From: Deinococcus sp. KSM4-11
GTDB lineage: Bacteria > Deinococcota > Deinococci > Deinococcales > Deinococcaceae
Length of the DNA: 64,000 nt
NCBI RefSeq assembly: GCF_004801415.1
Contig: NZ_SSNX01000004.1
Location: 62,001 to 126,000, forward strand
Reading direction: 5' to 3'
The notes below the pieces were generated by a model that searched no databases, had not been told where the DNA came from, and saw only the letters and a program-made list of their open reading frames with translations. The translations under genes were made by a program, and so were the position numbers. Positions 40,307 through 50,193 of this stretch are shown in pieces (the stretch's first letter is position 1; the number at the start of each line of letters is the position of its first letter).

Positions 40307-40858
40307 TCAGCGTTTCTTCTTGGCGGCCCTCGCCGCTTCCTTGGCGGCCTTCTCGTCCGCCTTCTGCTTTTCGGCCATTTCCTTGCCCATGTCCTCCATG
40401 AGCTGCGCGCCCTGGGCGTCCACCGTGCGCTGCAGTTCGATCAGGGTACTGACCAGCATGTTGTTCAGCACGCGCTCGATTGGGGCCTTGATCCACTTGT
40501 ACCGCACGCGGGCGTTCATGCTCAGCGTGACTTCTGTGCCGCCCGGCATGGGCTTGAACGACCATGCCTGCGTCAGTTTCTCCAGCGGCCCCACATGGCG
40601 TACGCTTTCCCAGCCGCCGCGCTGCGGGGCCTGAAGCTGCCCGTACTTCGCGGTGAAGGCCAGCCCCAGCAGCCGCCGGGGAAACTTGAAGCGCACCAGC
40701 GCATTGTTCGCCAGGCGACCGCCCTCACCCTCGTACTCGGCAGACACGAAGTTCTTGTCCCACTTCACGCGGCGCCGGGGTTCCAGCGCTAGGCGGTACA
40801 GCACGTCCGGGCGGGAGCGCACCACGATGTTCTGCTTCAACTGAATCGACTCGGACAT
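40307..40858 (-). CDS. SRPBCC/DUF3809-like protein
   Basis: 183 residues. Residues 1-140 look like a START/SRPBCC lipid-binding fold (IVVRSRPDVLYRLALEPRRRVKWDKNFVSAEYEGEGG, WSFKPMPGGTEVTLSMNARVRYKWIKAPIERVLNNML). A charged Lys/Ala/Glu tail (about residues 155-183) ends AAKKKR and likely forms a helix. DUF3809 appears to be a Deinococcus family. Tail-to-tail with the thioesterase, one base apart. Confidence 0.72.
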   Translation of the reverse strand: MSESIQLKQNIVVRSRPDVLYRLALEPRRRVKWDKNFVSAEYEGEGGRLANNALVRFKFPRRLLGLAFTAKYGQLQAPQRGGWESVRHVGPLEKLTQAWSFKPMPGGTEVTLSMNARVRYKWIKAPIERVLNNMLVSTLIELQRTVDAQGAQLMEDMGKEMAEKQKADEKAAKEAARAAKKKR

Positions 40859-40920
40859 CCTGCGCTCAATCTAGCGCGCGGAACTGACCCGGCCGGAGCG
40901 CGCACCAGTACAGGCCGTCC

Positions 40921-41679
<759 letters not shown>

Positions 41680-41686
41680 GCGTAGC

Positions 41687-41692
41687 AGGATA
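41687..41692 (-). promoter_or_regulatory. Leaderless -10 box of the deacetylase gene
   Basis: TATCCT on the minus strand, seven bases before the ATG at 41679. Confidence 0.5.
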
Positions 41693-41750
41693 GGGGAGAT
41701 GGCCAGGTCATATCGGCTCCAGCGCACAGAACGGCGTGTCCATGTCCGGG

Positions 41751-41756
41751 TACCGT
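41751..41756 (+). promoter_or_regulatory. Leaderless -10 box of the GNAT gene at 41763
   Basis: TACCGT, six bases, ATG. Confidence 0.5.
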
Positions 41757-41762
41757 GACGGC

Positions 41763-42185
41763 ATGCCCTTTCAGTTCCGCCGCGCCAGCCCGCAGGATCT
41801 GACGGTGCTCGTCTCGCTGGATCATCTGGCCGTGACTCCGGAGCGCCGCAGCTGGATTCAGGAGGCGCTCGACCGGCAGGTCGTCATGCTCTGTGCGGTG
41901 GGGGCCGAAGCGTGCGCATACGGCGTGCTGGAGAACACGTTCTTCGGCCATGCCTTCGTGTCGCTGGTCTACGTCACTCCGTCCTGGCGACGGCAGGGCG
42001 CGGGGATGGCGCTGCTCGCGCAGCTGTGCGGCGTGGCCTCGACCCCGAAGGTGTTCTCCTCGACCAACCTGTCGAACGCGCCCATGCACGCCCTGTTCCG
42101 CCGGACGGGCTGGGAGGTCAGCGGCCTGCTCCAGCACCTCGACGAGGGGGATCCGGAAGTGGTCTACGTCCGTCTGGGCCGCTGA
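41763..42185 (+). CDS. GNAT-family N-acetyltransferase
   Basis: 140 residues from the ATG at 41763, which sits six bases after TACCGT; an upstream in-frame start adds nine residues across the box. FVSLVYVTPSWRRQGAGMALLAQLC is the acetyl-CoA loop (RRxGxG/A), and KVFSSTNLSNAPMHALFRRTGWEVSG is motif B. Divergent from the deacetylase gene with 83 bases between start codons. Confidence 0.87.
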   Translation: MPFQFRRASPQDLTVLVSLDHLAVTPERRSWIQEALDRQVVMLCAVGAEACAYGVLENTFFGHAFVSLVYVTPSWRRQGAGMALLAQLCGVASTPKVFSSTNLSNAPMHALFRRTGWEVSGLLQHLDEGDPEVVYVRLGR

Positions 42186-42188
42186 CCC

Positions 42189-42665
42189 TCACCGCACGAA
42201 GCGGATGGTGAGCGGGTAGGAGTACGGCTGGCCACTGCTGGCGCGCACCACGCCGATGATCATGAAGATGAACGGGATGATGCCGAGCACCACCATGACC
42301 GGCAGCAGGAATAGGAAGAACGAAGCGAAGGTGCCCAGGAACGCGAAGGCTCCGAGTTCCTCGCTGCCGGCGGCCGAGCCGACCGCGCCGCCGATCAGCC
42401 CCACGCTGAACAGGAGGAACGCGAGCACGCCGATGATCAGGCCGTACAGCCACATGCTCAGACGGAAGTTCAGCACCTCCCTGCCCTGGGCGTTCAGGGC
42501 GGCGCTGCGGTCGCGGTAGACCAGCCACGCGACCAGCGGCCCCAGCACGCCGCCCACCGTGGGGAGCAGGAGGTCGGCCAGCGGCGAGAGGTGCAGGACG
42601 ATGCCCGGCGTGCGGTCGGCGTCGGGGAGCGCGGTCAGGGGGCGCAGGTGGGTGGCGGGCTCCAT
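42189..42665 (-). CDS. DUF4870 membrane protein
   Basis: 158 residues from the ATG at 42665. DUF4870 pattern: VLHLSPLADLLLPTVGGVLGPLVAWLVYR, GREVLNFRLSMWLYGLII, then two more membrane segments (FLFSVGLIGGAVGSA region and FLLPVMVVLGIIPFIFMIIGVVRAS) and a Y-P ending. Role unknown across bacteria. Starts 38 bases from the divergent RNase H gene. Confidence 0.82.
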   Translation of the reverse strand: MEPATHLRPLTALPDADRTPGIVLHLSPLADLLLPTVGGVLGPLVAWLVYRDRSAALNAQGREVLNFRLSMWLYGLIIGVLAFLLFSVGLIGGAVGSAAGSEELGAFAFLGTFASFFLFLLPVMVVLGIIPFIFMIIGVVRASSGQPYSYPLTIRFVR

Positions 42666-42670
42666 GCTTG

Positions 42671-42697
42671 ACACTACGGGCGGGCGCTGCCTACAGT
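42671..42697. promoter_or_regulatory. Back-to-back leaderless -10 boxes
   Basis: Leftward TAGTGT (complement 42671-42676), five bases before the DUF4870 ATG; rightward TACAGT (42692-42697), six bases before the rnhA ATG. Only 38 bases separate the two start codons, so the -35 regions of each promoter must overlap the other gene's promoter. Confidence 0.5.
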
Positions 42698-42703
42698 TCC
42701 CGG

Positions 42704-43261
42704 ATGACCCGTCCCGGCACTTCCTATGGCAAGAGCGCCGCGCGCAAGGCGCAGGACGCGGAGCGCGACCGCCTGCCGATCCGGGCCGGGATCCAGCCCG
42801 AGCAGCCGGTGACCGGGCAGGTTGTGACGCTGTACTCAGACGGGGCGTGCGACACCACCAAGGGGCACGGCGGTTGGGCCACGATCCTCAGCTACGGCGA
42901 GAAGGAGCTCATACTGAGCGGTCACGAGGAGAACACCACCAACAACCGCATGGAACTGCGCGGCCTGCTGGAGGGCCTGAAAACCCTGAAACGGCCCTGT
43001 CAGATCCGCGTGGTGACAGACAGCCAGTACCTGCGCAAGGCCTTCACCGACGGCTGGATCCTGAAATGGCAGCGCAACGGCTGGAAAACGGCGGGGGGCG
43101 ACCCGGTCAAGAACCAGGATCTGTGGGAGGAACTGATCGCCCTGGCACGCACGCACGCCCTGACCTTCCTGTGGGTCAAGGGCCACGCCGGGCACGGCGA
43201 GAACGAGCGGGTGGACGTCCTGGCCGTGCAGGAACGCAAGAAACTCCGCGCGGTCAGGTGA
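42704..43261 (+). CDS. rnhA: Ribonuclease HI
   Basis: 185 residues from the ATG at 42704. The catalytic DEDD set is present: YSDGACDTTKGHGGWA (Asp), NNRMELRGLLEGL (Glu), RVVTDSQYLRKAF (Asp) and KGHAGHGENERVDVLA (Asp). Removes RNA from RNA-DNA hybrids. A 40-residue basic N-terminal extension precedes the fold. Stop overlaps the HD gene start. Confidence 0.93.
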   Translation: MTRPGTSYGKSAARKAQDAERDRLPIRAGIQPEQPVTGQVVTLYSDGACDTTKGHGGWATILSYGEKELILSGHEENTTNNRMELRGLLEGLKTLKRPCQIRVVTDSQYLRKAFTDGWILKWQRNGWKTAGGDPVKNQDLWEELIALARTHALTFLWVKGHAGHGENERVDVLAVQERKKLRAVR

Positions 43262-43896
43262 CGGCCTTCACGGTGGCCGGAGGCTGGCCGGAACCGCTCA
43301 CCCGGATGCCTCCGTACGCCGGTGATCTGGCCGCCGACGTGAACGTCCTGCTGGCCGCACACCGCTGCGAGATCACGCGCGAGCACGTGCCCAGGGTCGC
43401 CCGCGAGGCGGTGGCCCTGGCCCGGCGCTTCGGCGTCGATCCGGGAGCCGCCCGCACCGCCGCGTGGCTGCACGATGTGGGCGGCATCGTGCGCCGGGCC
43501 GACATGGTCGCCCTGTGCGAATCGCTCGGCGTGGCCGTGGTGCCCGAGGAACGGCAGGTGCCCATGCTGCTACACGCGAGGATCAGCGTGGCGCTGGCGC
43601 GAGGGCGCTACGGCGTGACGGACGCGGCGACCCTCCAGGCCATCCGCGTCCACACGACCCTTCACGCCGAGCCCACGCCGCTCGATCTGGTCGTGTTCCT
43701 GGCCGACAAGCTGGAGTGGGATCAGGGCGGCATTCCCCCGTACCACGCCGAACTGAGCGCCGCACTCGACGGCGGCCTGATGGCCGGGGCACGGTGGATG
43801 CTGACGTGGATGGCCTCCCCGCAGGCAAACCTGCTCATCCCCCACCCGGAGCTGCGTGCCGCGTGGGCCGCGTTCGGCGTCATACCGCCCGCGTAG
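43258..43896 (+). CDS. YqeK-like HD-domain hydrolase
   Basis: 212 residues from a GTG overlapping the rnhA stop. HD metal residues: EHVPRVAREAVALARRFGVDPGAARTAAWLHDVGG, then HARISVALARGRYGVTDAATLQAIRVHT and FLADKLEWDQGG. The LHD...H...D order matches YqeK, which hydrolyses Ap4A symmetrically. It could also be another nucleotide phosphatase. Confidence 0.8.
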   Translation: MTAFTVAGGWPEPLTRMPPYAGDLAADVNVLLAAHRCEITREHVPRVAREAVALARRFGVDPGAARTAAWLHDVGGIVRRADMVALCESLGVAVVPEERQVPMLLHARISVALARGRYGVTDAATLQAIRVHTTLHAEPTPLDLVVFLADKLEWDQGGIPPYHAELSAALDGGLMAGARWMLTWMASPQANLLIPHPELRAAWAAFGVIPPA

Positions 43897-44505
43897 TCAC
43901 GGCAGGCGCACGTCCTGATGCTGAGTGATGGGCCGGCCGACCGTCAGGGCCTCGCGCAGGCCGGGCTCCAGTGCCCCGTACGCGGCGTCCGGCTCGGCTC
44001 CCAGCGCGTCCAGCAGGGTGCTGAAAAAGCAGCGGGCGCTTGCGGCAGCGGCCACGTCGAAGATCTCGGTGTCACTCAGGCCGTGGTCACGCAGGCCCTG
44101 CACGTCTGCCGCGGTCACGCTGGGGGCATCGCGGGCCACCTGCGCGGCGAAAGCCATGATCGCTACGTCCACCGGGGCCAGTCCGGCCGAGTCCGGAGCA
44201 GTGGCGATGGCCTGCACCTCACTCGGCGCGTAATGCGCGTCGCGCAGCACCTTCCCGTGCGCCAGCGAGCAGTACGAGGATCGGAGTGCGCGGGCGGCTG
44301 CCAGCGTCACCAGCTCGTAGCGGCGCGGGTCGAGCGTACCCCGGATCGTGCCGAGCAGCGTGCCCCACGCGGCATTCACCTCCGGTCGCAGGCTGAACAG
44401 CTGCGTGTAATTCGGCACGTAGCCCGCGTTTGCCTGCGCCCGCGCGTACTGCTCGCGCACGTCACCCTGCGCCTGTGCCACCGGCACCGTCTCCAGATAG
44501 GCCAC
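43897..44505 (-). CDS. AhpD-like / carboxymuconolactone decarboxylase-family protein
   Basis: 202 residues from a GTG preceded by GGAGG. Peroxidase-related pattern: YTQLFSLRPEVNAAWGTLL, YELVTLAAARALRSSYCSLAHGKVL (the CxxxH proton-relay motif), then a second CMD-like repeat. The motif has only one cysteine of the usual CXXC pair, so classical AhpD disulfide chemistry is unlikely. Tail-to-tail with the YqeK-like gene. Confidence 0.82.
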   Translation of the reverse strand: MAYLETVPVAQAQGDVREQYARAQANAGYVPNYTQLFSLRPEVNAAWGTLLGTIRGTLDPRRYELVTLAAARALRSSYCSLAHGKVLRDAHYAPSEVQAIATAPDSAGLAPVDVAIMAFAAQVARDAPSVTAADVQGLRDHGLSDTEIFDVAAAASARCFFSTLLDALGAEPDAAYGALEPGLREALTVGRPITQHQDVRLP

Positions 44506-44755
44506 CGTACCCTCCGAACCGGCCCATTGCCGTGCCGGGCCGTCGCCCGACGCTGACGGCGGTTCCGTGGGCCGGCGTAGTCACACGAGTGTAGCCCTGT
44601 TCAACCGTCACGCCCACCGGATACGGTCGGTCGCGGGTCAGCCAGCGCGCCCAGTTCCCGTCCCTGACACCGGATCGCTGGCCCTCGGACGCGAGGTCGG
44701 TCACGCGAACCCGGCTGGGCCATTCGGCGTATCGCTCGGGTCGGCCCGCGTCTCC

Positions 44756-44761
44756 TACGCT
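44756..44761 (+). promoter_or_regulatory. Leaderless -10 box of the frameshifted MFS gene
   Basis: TACGCT, seven bases, GTG at 44769. The 263 bases between the AhpD-like gene and this start contain no other supportable feature. Confidence 0.5.
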
Positions 44762-44768
44762 GGAGGCT

Positions 44769-46144
44769 GTGAGCGTCCTCCCATCCTCATCCGGCCCACC
44801 CGAGCGCGGCTGGCGCACGTTCCTGTGGCTGTGGAGTTCCCAGGCGGTCAGCGTGATCGGGTCGGCCGTGGCGGGCTTCGCGTTCACCATCTACCTCACG
44901 CAGACCCGCTTTCCGCTGGCCAGCCAGAAACCGCAGCTGGCCGCCGCGCTCTCGCTCACCGCTCTCGCGTGGACACTCGCCGCGACCTGACCGCCCCGCT
45001 GGCCGGCACCTGGACCGACCGGCACGACCGGCGGCGCATCGTGCTCACCTGCGACGTGCTGGGCGCCGCCCTTACCCTGGCGCTCATGCTGCTGCTCCTC
45101 AGCGCGGCCACGCCGCTGTGGACGCTGGTGCTGCTCTCCGGCCTGATGGGCCTGGTCTCCACCTTTCACGGGTCGGCCTTCGATGCCAGCTACACGAGTC
45201 TGGTGCCCGTGGAACGCCTGCCCCGCGCCAACGGCCTGATGCAGACCATCTGGAGCCTGTCGGGTCTGGTCGGCCCGGCCGCCGCCGCGCTGCTGATCGG
45301 CGTTCCCGCCCTGCTGCGGGATCACGGCGGCCCCGTTTGGATCGGTGCGGGGTGGATCGCCAGCCTGCGCGATGGCGTGCCCTTCGCGTACGGCATCGAC
45401 GCCCTGAGCTTCCTGCTGGCCGCCGTGGTGCTCTCGCGGCTGCGAGTGCCGTCACCGGCCCGGCCCGAGGTGGGCGAGGCCCGCAGCTTCCGGCAGGACA
45501 TGACCTTCGGCTGGCGCTTCATCGGTGTGCGTCGCCCCCTGCTGGCGCTGCTGCTCACCTTCGCCGTGGCGAACCTGTGCGGCAGCGGCCTGGGCGTGCT
45601 CGAACCCCTGCTCGTGAAATTCAGCCTCGGCGGCGACTGGCACGCGCGCGGCAGCTCCTTTCAGGCGGCCCTTGCCACCATCAGCGTCGTGCAGAGCGTC
45701 GGCGGGGTGCTCGGCGGCGTAATCATCAGCGCGTGGGGCGGCCTGAAACGCGTGCGGGTGCTCGGCGTCCTGATTCCCATGGTCATCTCCGGCCTGGCCC
45801 TCATCGCCCTGGGGCTGAGCACGACCGTGCTGGCTGCCAGCGCCGCCCTGTTCATCTCCGGCCTGACCCTGCCCGCTATGAATGCCCACTCGCAGAGCAT
45901 CTGGCAGTCCCAGGTTCCCGGCCACATGCAGGGCCGCGTGTTCAGCGTGCGGCGACTGATCGCGCAGTTCACCAGTCCTGCCAGCGCCGCCCTGGCCGGT
46001 CTGCTCGCCGCGCACTACGCCCCCGGCGCGGTCATGGTGGCGGCCGGCGTGCTGTACGCAGGCGTGGCCGCCCTGCAACTCCTGAACCCCGGCCTGCGAC
46101 CGCTCGGCGACCCGGCCATTCCCGCCGTCCCGCGCCCCGGCTGA
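44769..46144 (+). pseudogene. MFS transporter, interrupted by a one-base frameshift
   Basis: The first 73 codons (ERGWRTFLWLWSSQAVSVIGSAVAGFAFTIYL) read in one frame and hit TGA at 44988-44990. The continuation TAPLAGTWTDRHDRRRIVLTCDVLGAALTLAL, with motif A of the MFS, is in another frame and runs to 46144 with about ten more membrane segments. Joining them needs one extra base near 44985 (ACC TGA reads ACC-CTG if a C is restored). The protein otherwise looks complete and conserved, so either a recent mutation or a sequencing error. Enterobactin exporter-like (EntS/MFS_3) family. Confidence 0.8.
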
Positions 46145-46202
46145 ACCCGTCCTGACACGCACCATCACGAAAAGTCCCTAGTTCCCCTGCACCGCCCGCG
46201 CG

Positions 46203-46208
46203 TACACT
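46203..46208 (+). promoter_or_regulatory. Leaderless -10 box of the PIN-TRAM gene
   Basis: TACACT, seven bases, GTG at 46216. Confidence 0.5.
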
Positions 46209-46215
46209 AAGGGGC

Positions 46216-47244
46216 GTGCTCGCCATCCGCCTCCTGACCATGCTCCTCGGCCTGCTCGCCGGGCTCGGAGCGGGCCGGGCCCTGGCGGCCATCCAGCCCG
46301 AGGAACTGGGCGTCGTCAACACCCTGAGCCTCATGCTCGCCGGGATGCTCACCGCCCTGCTGTTCGCGCCCCGCGCTGAACGCGTCGGCCTGCAGTACAC
46401 CACCCGACTGAGCCGCTGGTACGCCGCCCTCTCGCCGCGTAAGGTCGCCGCCGCCACCTTCGGCATGGTCGTCGCCCTGCTCCTCAGCGTCCTGCTCGGC
46501 AGCCTCCTGCAGGGCCTGCCCTTCTACACCTGGGTCTGGAGCATCGCCGTCACGGTTCTGCTCTCGGTGTTCTTCGTCACCTACGCCACCGGCCACGCCG
46601 ATGCCTTCGGCCTCCTCGCCTTTCCGCAGGTGCGCCGCAAACCCGGCAGCAAACTGCTGGACTCCAGCGTCATCATCGACGGCCGCATCCTCGACCTCAC
46701 CCGCGCCGGCCTGCTCGAAGGGGAACTCGTCGCGCCGGCCTTCATCCTGCGCGAACTCCAGGCCCTGTCCGACAGCGCCGACCCGCAGAAACGCACCCGG
46801 GGCAAACGCGGCCTGAGCATCCTCGAGGACCTGCGCGACCTCAACCACCTGCGCGTCGAAGACTGGGACGACCCGGCCCTCCCCGGCGCAGACGACAAAC
46901 TCATCCGCCTCGCCCGCGAAACCGGCGCCCGCATCATCACCAACGACAGCAACCTCGGCAAGATTGCCCGCCTCCACGACGTCCAGACCATCAACATCCA
47001 TGAGATCGCCGTTGCCCTGCGCCCCCAGGTGCAGGCCGGCGATCCGCTCACCATCACCATCACCAAGAGCGGCCAGCAGGCCGGACAGGGCGTCGGCTAC
47101 CTCGACGACGGCACCATGGTCGTCGTCGAGGATGCCCTCAAACACCGCGGCAAGGCCGTGCGCGTGCAGGTCGTGAACAACGTGCAGACCAGCGTGGGGC
47201 GCATGATCTTCGCCAAGCTGGATCGGGAGGAAGTGGTCGTCTAA
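46216..47244 (+). CDS. PIN/TRAM-domain membrane protein (YacL-like)
   Basis: 342 residues. Residues 1-135 hold four membrane segments. Residues about 145-265 are a PIN nuclease domain: LLDSSVIIDGRILDL (first Asp), LVAPAFILRELQAL (Glu), ADDKLIRLARETGARIITNDSNLGKIA (Asp pair). Residues 275-342 form a TRAM RNA-binding domain. Same architecture as Bacillus YacL, with an anchored RNase proposed. Lone gene. Confidence 0.9.
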   Translation: MLAIRLLTMLLGLLAGLGAGRALAAIQPEELGVVNTLSLMLAGMLTALLFAPRAERVGLQYTTRLSRWYAALSPRKVAAATFGMVVALLLSVLLGSLLQGLPFYTWVWSIAVTVLLSVFFVTYATGHADAFGLLAFPQVRRKPGSKLLDSSVIIDGRILDLTRAGLLEGELVAPAFILRELQALSDSADPQKRTRGKRGLSILEDLRDLNHLRVEDWDDPALPGADDKLIRLARETGARIITNDSNLGKIARLHDVQTINIHEIAVALRPQVQAGDPLTITITKSGQQAGQGVGYLDDGTMVVVEDALKHRGKAVRVQVVNNVQTSVGRMIFAKLDREEVVV

Positions 47245-47420
47245 GGGGTGTTGGGCAGGGCTTCTCAGGCCTCAGCTCTCCTCCTCAGATGGGCAGGGTA
47301 GGACGCTCCCGTTCTTTTGCTCTCGTCTCGCAGGTAACTCAGAAAGCTGGGTCAAGGCGCGCTTACCCCTGTTGCCAACGCCACTCGCTGTAGGTGTTCC
47401 GTCTCCTGTGGCTGAGGGTC
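47245..47420. other. Intergenic region between converging genes
   Basis: 176 bases between the PIN-TRAM stop and the sbcC stop. I see no ORF with a start signal, no good terminator stem with T-run and no RNA gene. Confidence 0.5.
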
Positions 47421-50162
47421 TTACCCGTCGATGCGGTGAACCGAACTGCCGGCGATGCTCTTGGTGACGAGCAGGCGGCTGGGCAACCTCTCTGAGAGGC
47501 TCTCGACGTGGGTGACGATGCCGACCATGCGGCCCTGGGTGCGGAGGTTCTCCAGCGCGCCGGCCACGGCCTCCAGCGCCTGCGGATCGAGCGTGCCGAA
47601 CCCCTCGTCGAGGAACAGCGCGCCCAGCACCTTGTTCCCCGCGAGGTAATCGCTCAGGGCGATGGCCAGCGACAGCGAGGCCAGGAAGGTCTCGCCGCCG
47701 GAGAGGGTCTTCACGCCGCGCACCTCACCGGCGTTCCACAAATCCTGCACGACGTAGTCGCCACTCTGGAGGGCCAGGCGGTAGCGGCCATCGCTGATCT
47801 CGTGCAGCAGGATGCCCGCGCGGGTCAGGAGTTGCGCCTCGACTTCGGCCAGCAGGAACTGCTGGAACTCGTTGGTTTTCAGGGTGGTGGTCAGCGTCTG
47901 CCACGTGTCGAAGTGACGGGAAGCGGTGGCGGCGCGCACCTCGATGTCTGCCTTGCGTTCCAGGCGGCCCTGCATGGTGCGTTCCTGCTCGGCCAGCACG
48001 CCGGAACGCTCGCGGGTGGCGTTCAGGGCGGCGTCCGTGGCGGTCAGGTCTCGACCCGTCTGGTCGAGCTGGGCCGGATCGAAGGGCGTCACGCCCAGGT
48101 GCCGTTCCACTTCCGCCAGCGCTTCCCGGAGCTGCGCGACCTGGGCGGCGTGCGTGCGGGCGGCCACCTCCAGCGCGGCGATGTCCGCTTCCGGCAGGGC
48201 GGCGGCACGGGCCTGTGCGGCGTCCAGGGCCAGCGCGGACAGGGCCGTGTCGAGGCCCGTCTGCGCCTGACGCGCCTCGTCCGTCCGTGCGGCGGCGGTC
48301 GCGCGGGCAGCGGTGAGGGTCGCGTTCGCGGCGGCCACGTCGCCCTGCGCGCGGGACAGCTGTGCCTGCGCCTCCTGACTGCCCCGCCGGATGGCCTGGA
48401 TGTCGGCCAGATGCTGCCGACGCTGCCCGGCCGGATCGCTGCCCGCCCGGCGGACGCGCTCGGCCAGCGAGGCCAGCAGGCGCAGCGCGTCCGTCTGGGG
48501 ATCGCCGTGGATGCGGCTCTCGGCCAATCGATTGTCCTCCTCCTCCTCGACGAGCTGTCCCTCGGTGTCGGCCAGAGTCAGGGCGCGCTCGGCGGTCACC
48601 TTCTTCAGGTGGTCGATCTGGAGGGTATTTTCTTTGTACAGCAGCAGACGGCCCTCCAGTTCCGCCTTTGCAGTCAGGACAGTGCGTTCCAGACTGTCCA
48701 TGTTCACGTCGTCGCCCGGCGGCACCTCCTGCACGATCTGTTCGCACAGGGGGCAGGGCTCCCCGGCATGCAGGTGCGTGCGGTAGGCGGCGATGCCTGC
48801 ATGTGACCGCGCCACGCTCAGCGCTTCTTCAGCCTGCTGATAAGCAACCCGCGCCGTTTTTCCCTCTTGCTGGACGCGCGTCTGCGCCTGCTCCAGCTCG
48901 GTCAGCCGGGTCAGTTCCGTGGTCTGTGTTTCCCTCAGGGCGGTGAAGCCCACGCGGCGGGCCGAGAGTTTCACGCGATCCTGCTTGATCTTCTCGAGCT
49001 TCAGGGCCGCTTCCCTGGCGGTGTGGAAGGCGTCCTCGTCCCACGGCAGCGGCTGGGGGTGCGTGGTCTGCGGTGTGCCACCCCCGCGCCGCAGGCGGGC
49101 CGCGTCGGCCTCGGCGTCCTTCAGGGCTTCGGCCTTCGCTTCCAGTTCGGGAATGCGGGCCTCCTGGGCCTGGGCGCGGGTCAGGCCGTCGGTGGCCGTC
49201 TGCGCGGCCCGGCCGGCCGCCTCGACCTGGGCCTGCGCGCGGGCCAGCTCGCGGGCCTCGCGTTCCTGCGCAATCCTGGCCCGTTCGGCGGCGTCCAGCA
49301 GGGGAAGCACCCCGGCCACGCGGCGGGCCCGGACGGCCCGCTCGGCTCCATCCTGGATGCTGAGCGCCCGCGCTTGCAGCGTGGTCATGCGGCGGGCCGT
49401 GTCCTCCCGCTGCCGCCAGACCTTCTCCAGGTCACGCAGGCGCGTCAGGGCCGTCTGGAGGCGCTCGCGTTCGTCGGTCAGGCGTTCAGCCTCTCCGCTC
49501 AGCACCTCGCGTTCCCGGCGCAGGGTGGCCAGGGCGTCCGGCGTGACGCCCGCGTACTCGCTCTCCAGCACGGAGTTCAGGCTGGCGGACTCATGCTTGA
49601 GCTCCTTCGCGCGGTCCGACGCGACCTTCTGCATGCCCTGCACGTGATCCAGGCCCGTCAGTTCCCCCAGCAGCGCCTGCCGGTCGGCGGGTTTGCCCAG
49701 CAGCAGGCGCGAGAACTCGCCCTGCGGAAGCATGACGCTGCGGCGGAAGGTGTCGAAATCCAGGCCCACCGCTCTACGGATGCGCTCGGAGATGCCCTTG
49801 ACGCCTCCGCTGCCCTCCGAGAGGTTCGTCCAGCGCCCCTGCTCGTCCAGGTGCTCGAAGCGCACCTCGTTCTCGGCCTGCTTGCGGCCCTTGGTGCGCG
49901 ACGCGCGGTACGTGGCGCCGCTCACCTCGAAGGTCAGGGAGGCCGACAGGCCCCGCTCGCCCTGCGAGATCAGGGCGTCCAGTCCGGCTCCGCCCAGCCG
50001 CGCCGTCTGCCCGTACAACGCGAAGGTCATCGCGTCGAGCAGGCTGGACTTCCCGCTGCCAGTCGGCCCGACCAGCGCGAACAGTTCCAGATCCGCGAAA
50101 TCCAGCGTCGTGAACTGCCGGAAGGCCGTGAAGCCCTGAACCTCCAGCTTCAGCGGACGCAT
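47421..50162 (-). CDS. sbcC: Exonuclease subunit SbcC
   Basis: 913 residues. SMC-like ATPase halves at both ends: N-terminal FALVGPTGSGKSSLLDAMTFALYG (Walker A) and C-terminal LSGGETFLASLSLAIALSDYLAGNKVLGALFLDEGFGTLD (signature and Walker B). Between them two long coiled coils flank a zinc hook GEPCPLCEQ. Works with SbcD to open hairpins and protein-blocked DNA ends, relevant to the strong repair capacity of Deinococcus. 31 bases after sbcD. Confidence 0.96.
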   Translation of the reverse strand: MRPLKLEVQGFTAFRQFTTLDFADLELFALVGPTGSGKSSLLDAMTFALYGQTARLGGAGLDALISQGERGLSASLTFEVSGATYRASRTKGRKQAENEVRFEHLDEQGRWTNLSEGSGGVKGISERIRRAVGLDFDTFRRSVMLPQGEFSRLLLGKPADRQALLGELTGLDHVQGMQKVASDRAKELKHESASLNSVLESEYAGVTPDALATLRREREVLSGEAERLTDERERLQTALTRLRDLEKVWRQREDTARRMTTLQARALSIQDGAERAVRARRVAGVLPLLDAAERARIAQEREARELARAQAQVEAAGRAAQTATDGLTRAQAQEARIPELEAKAEALKDAEADAARLRRGGGTPQTTHPQPLPWDEDAFHTAREAALKLEKIKQDRVKLSARRVGFTALRETQTTELTRLTELEQAQTRVQQEGKTARVAYQQAEEALSVARSHAGIAAYRTHLHAGEPCPLCEQIVQEVPPGDDVNMDSLERTVLTAKAELEGRLLLYKENTLQIDHLKKVTAERALTLADTEGQLVEEEEDNRLAESRIHGDPQTDALRLLASLAERVRRAGSDPAGQRRQHLADIQAIRRGSQEAQAQLSRAQGDVAAANATLTAARATAAARTDEARQAQTGLDTALSALALDAAQARAAALPEADIAALEVAARTHAAQVAQLREALAEVERHLGVTPFDPAQLDQTGRDLTATDAALNATRERSGVLAEQERTMQGRLERKADIEVRAATASRHFDTWQTLTTTLKTNEFQQFLLAEVEAQLLTRAGILLHEISDGRYRLALQSGDYVVQDLWNAGEVRGVKTLSGGETFLASLSLAIALSDYLAGNKVLGALFLDEGFGTLDPQALEAVAGALENLRTQGRMVGIVTHVESLSERLPSRLLVTKSIAGSSVHRIDG

Positions 50163-50193
50163 GAAGCCTTCAGCATCCGCCCAAGTCCTGCCC

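Noticed and set aside
44980..44992. Programmed -1 frameshift in the MFS gene
   Set aside because: No slippery heptamer or downstream stem is seen; a simple base loss or sequencing error explains it.
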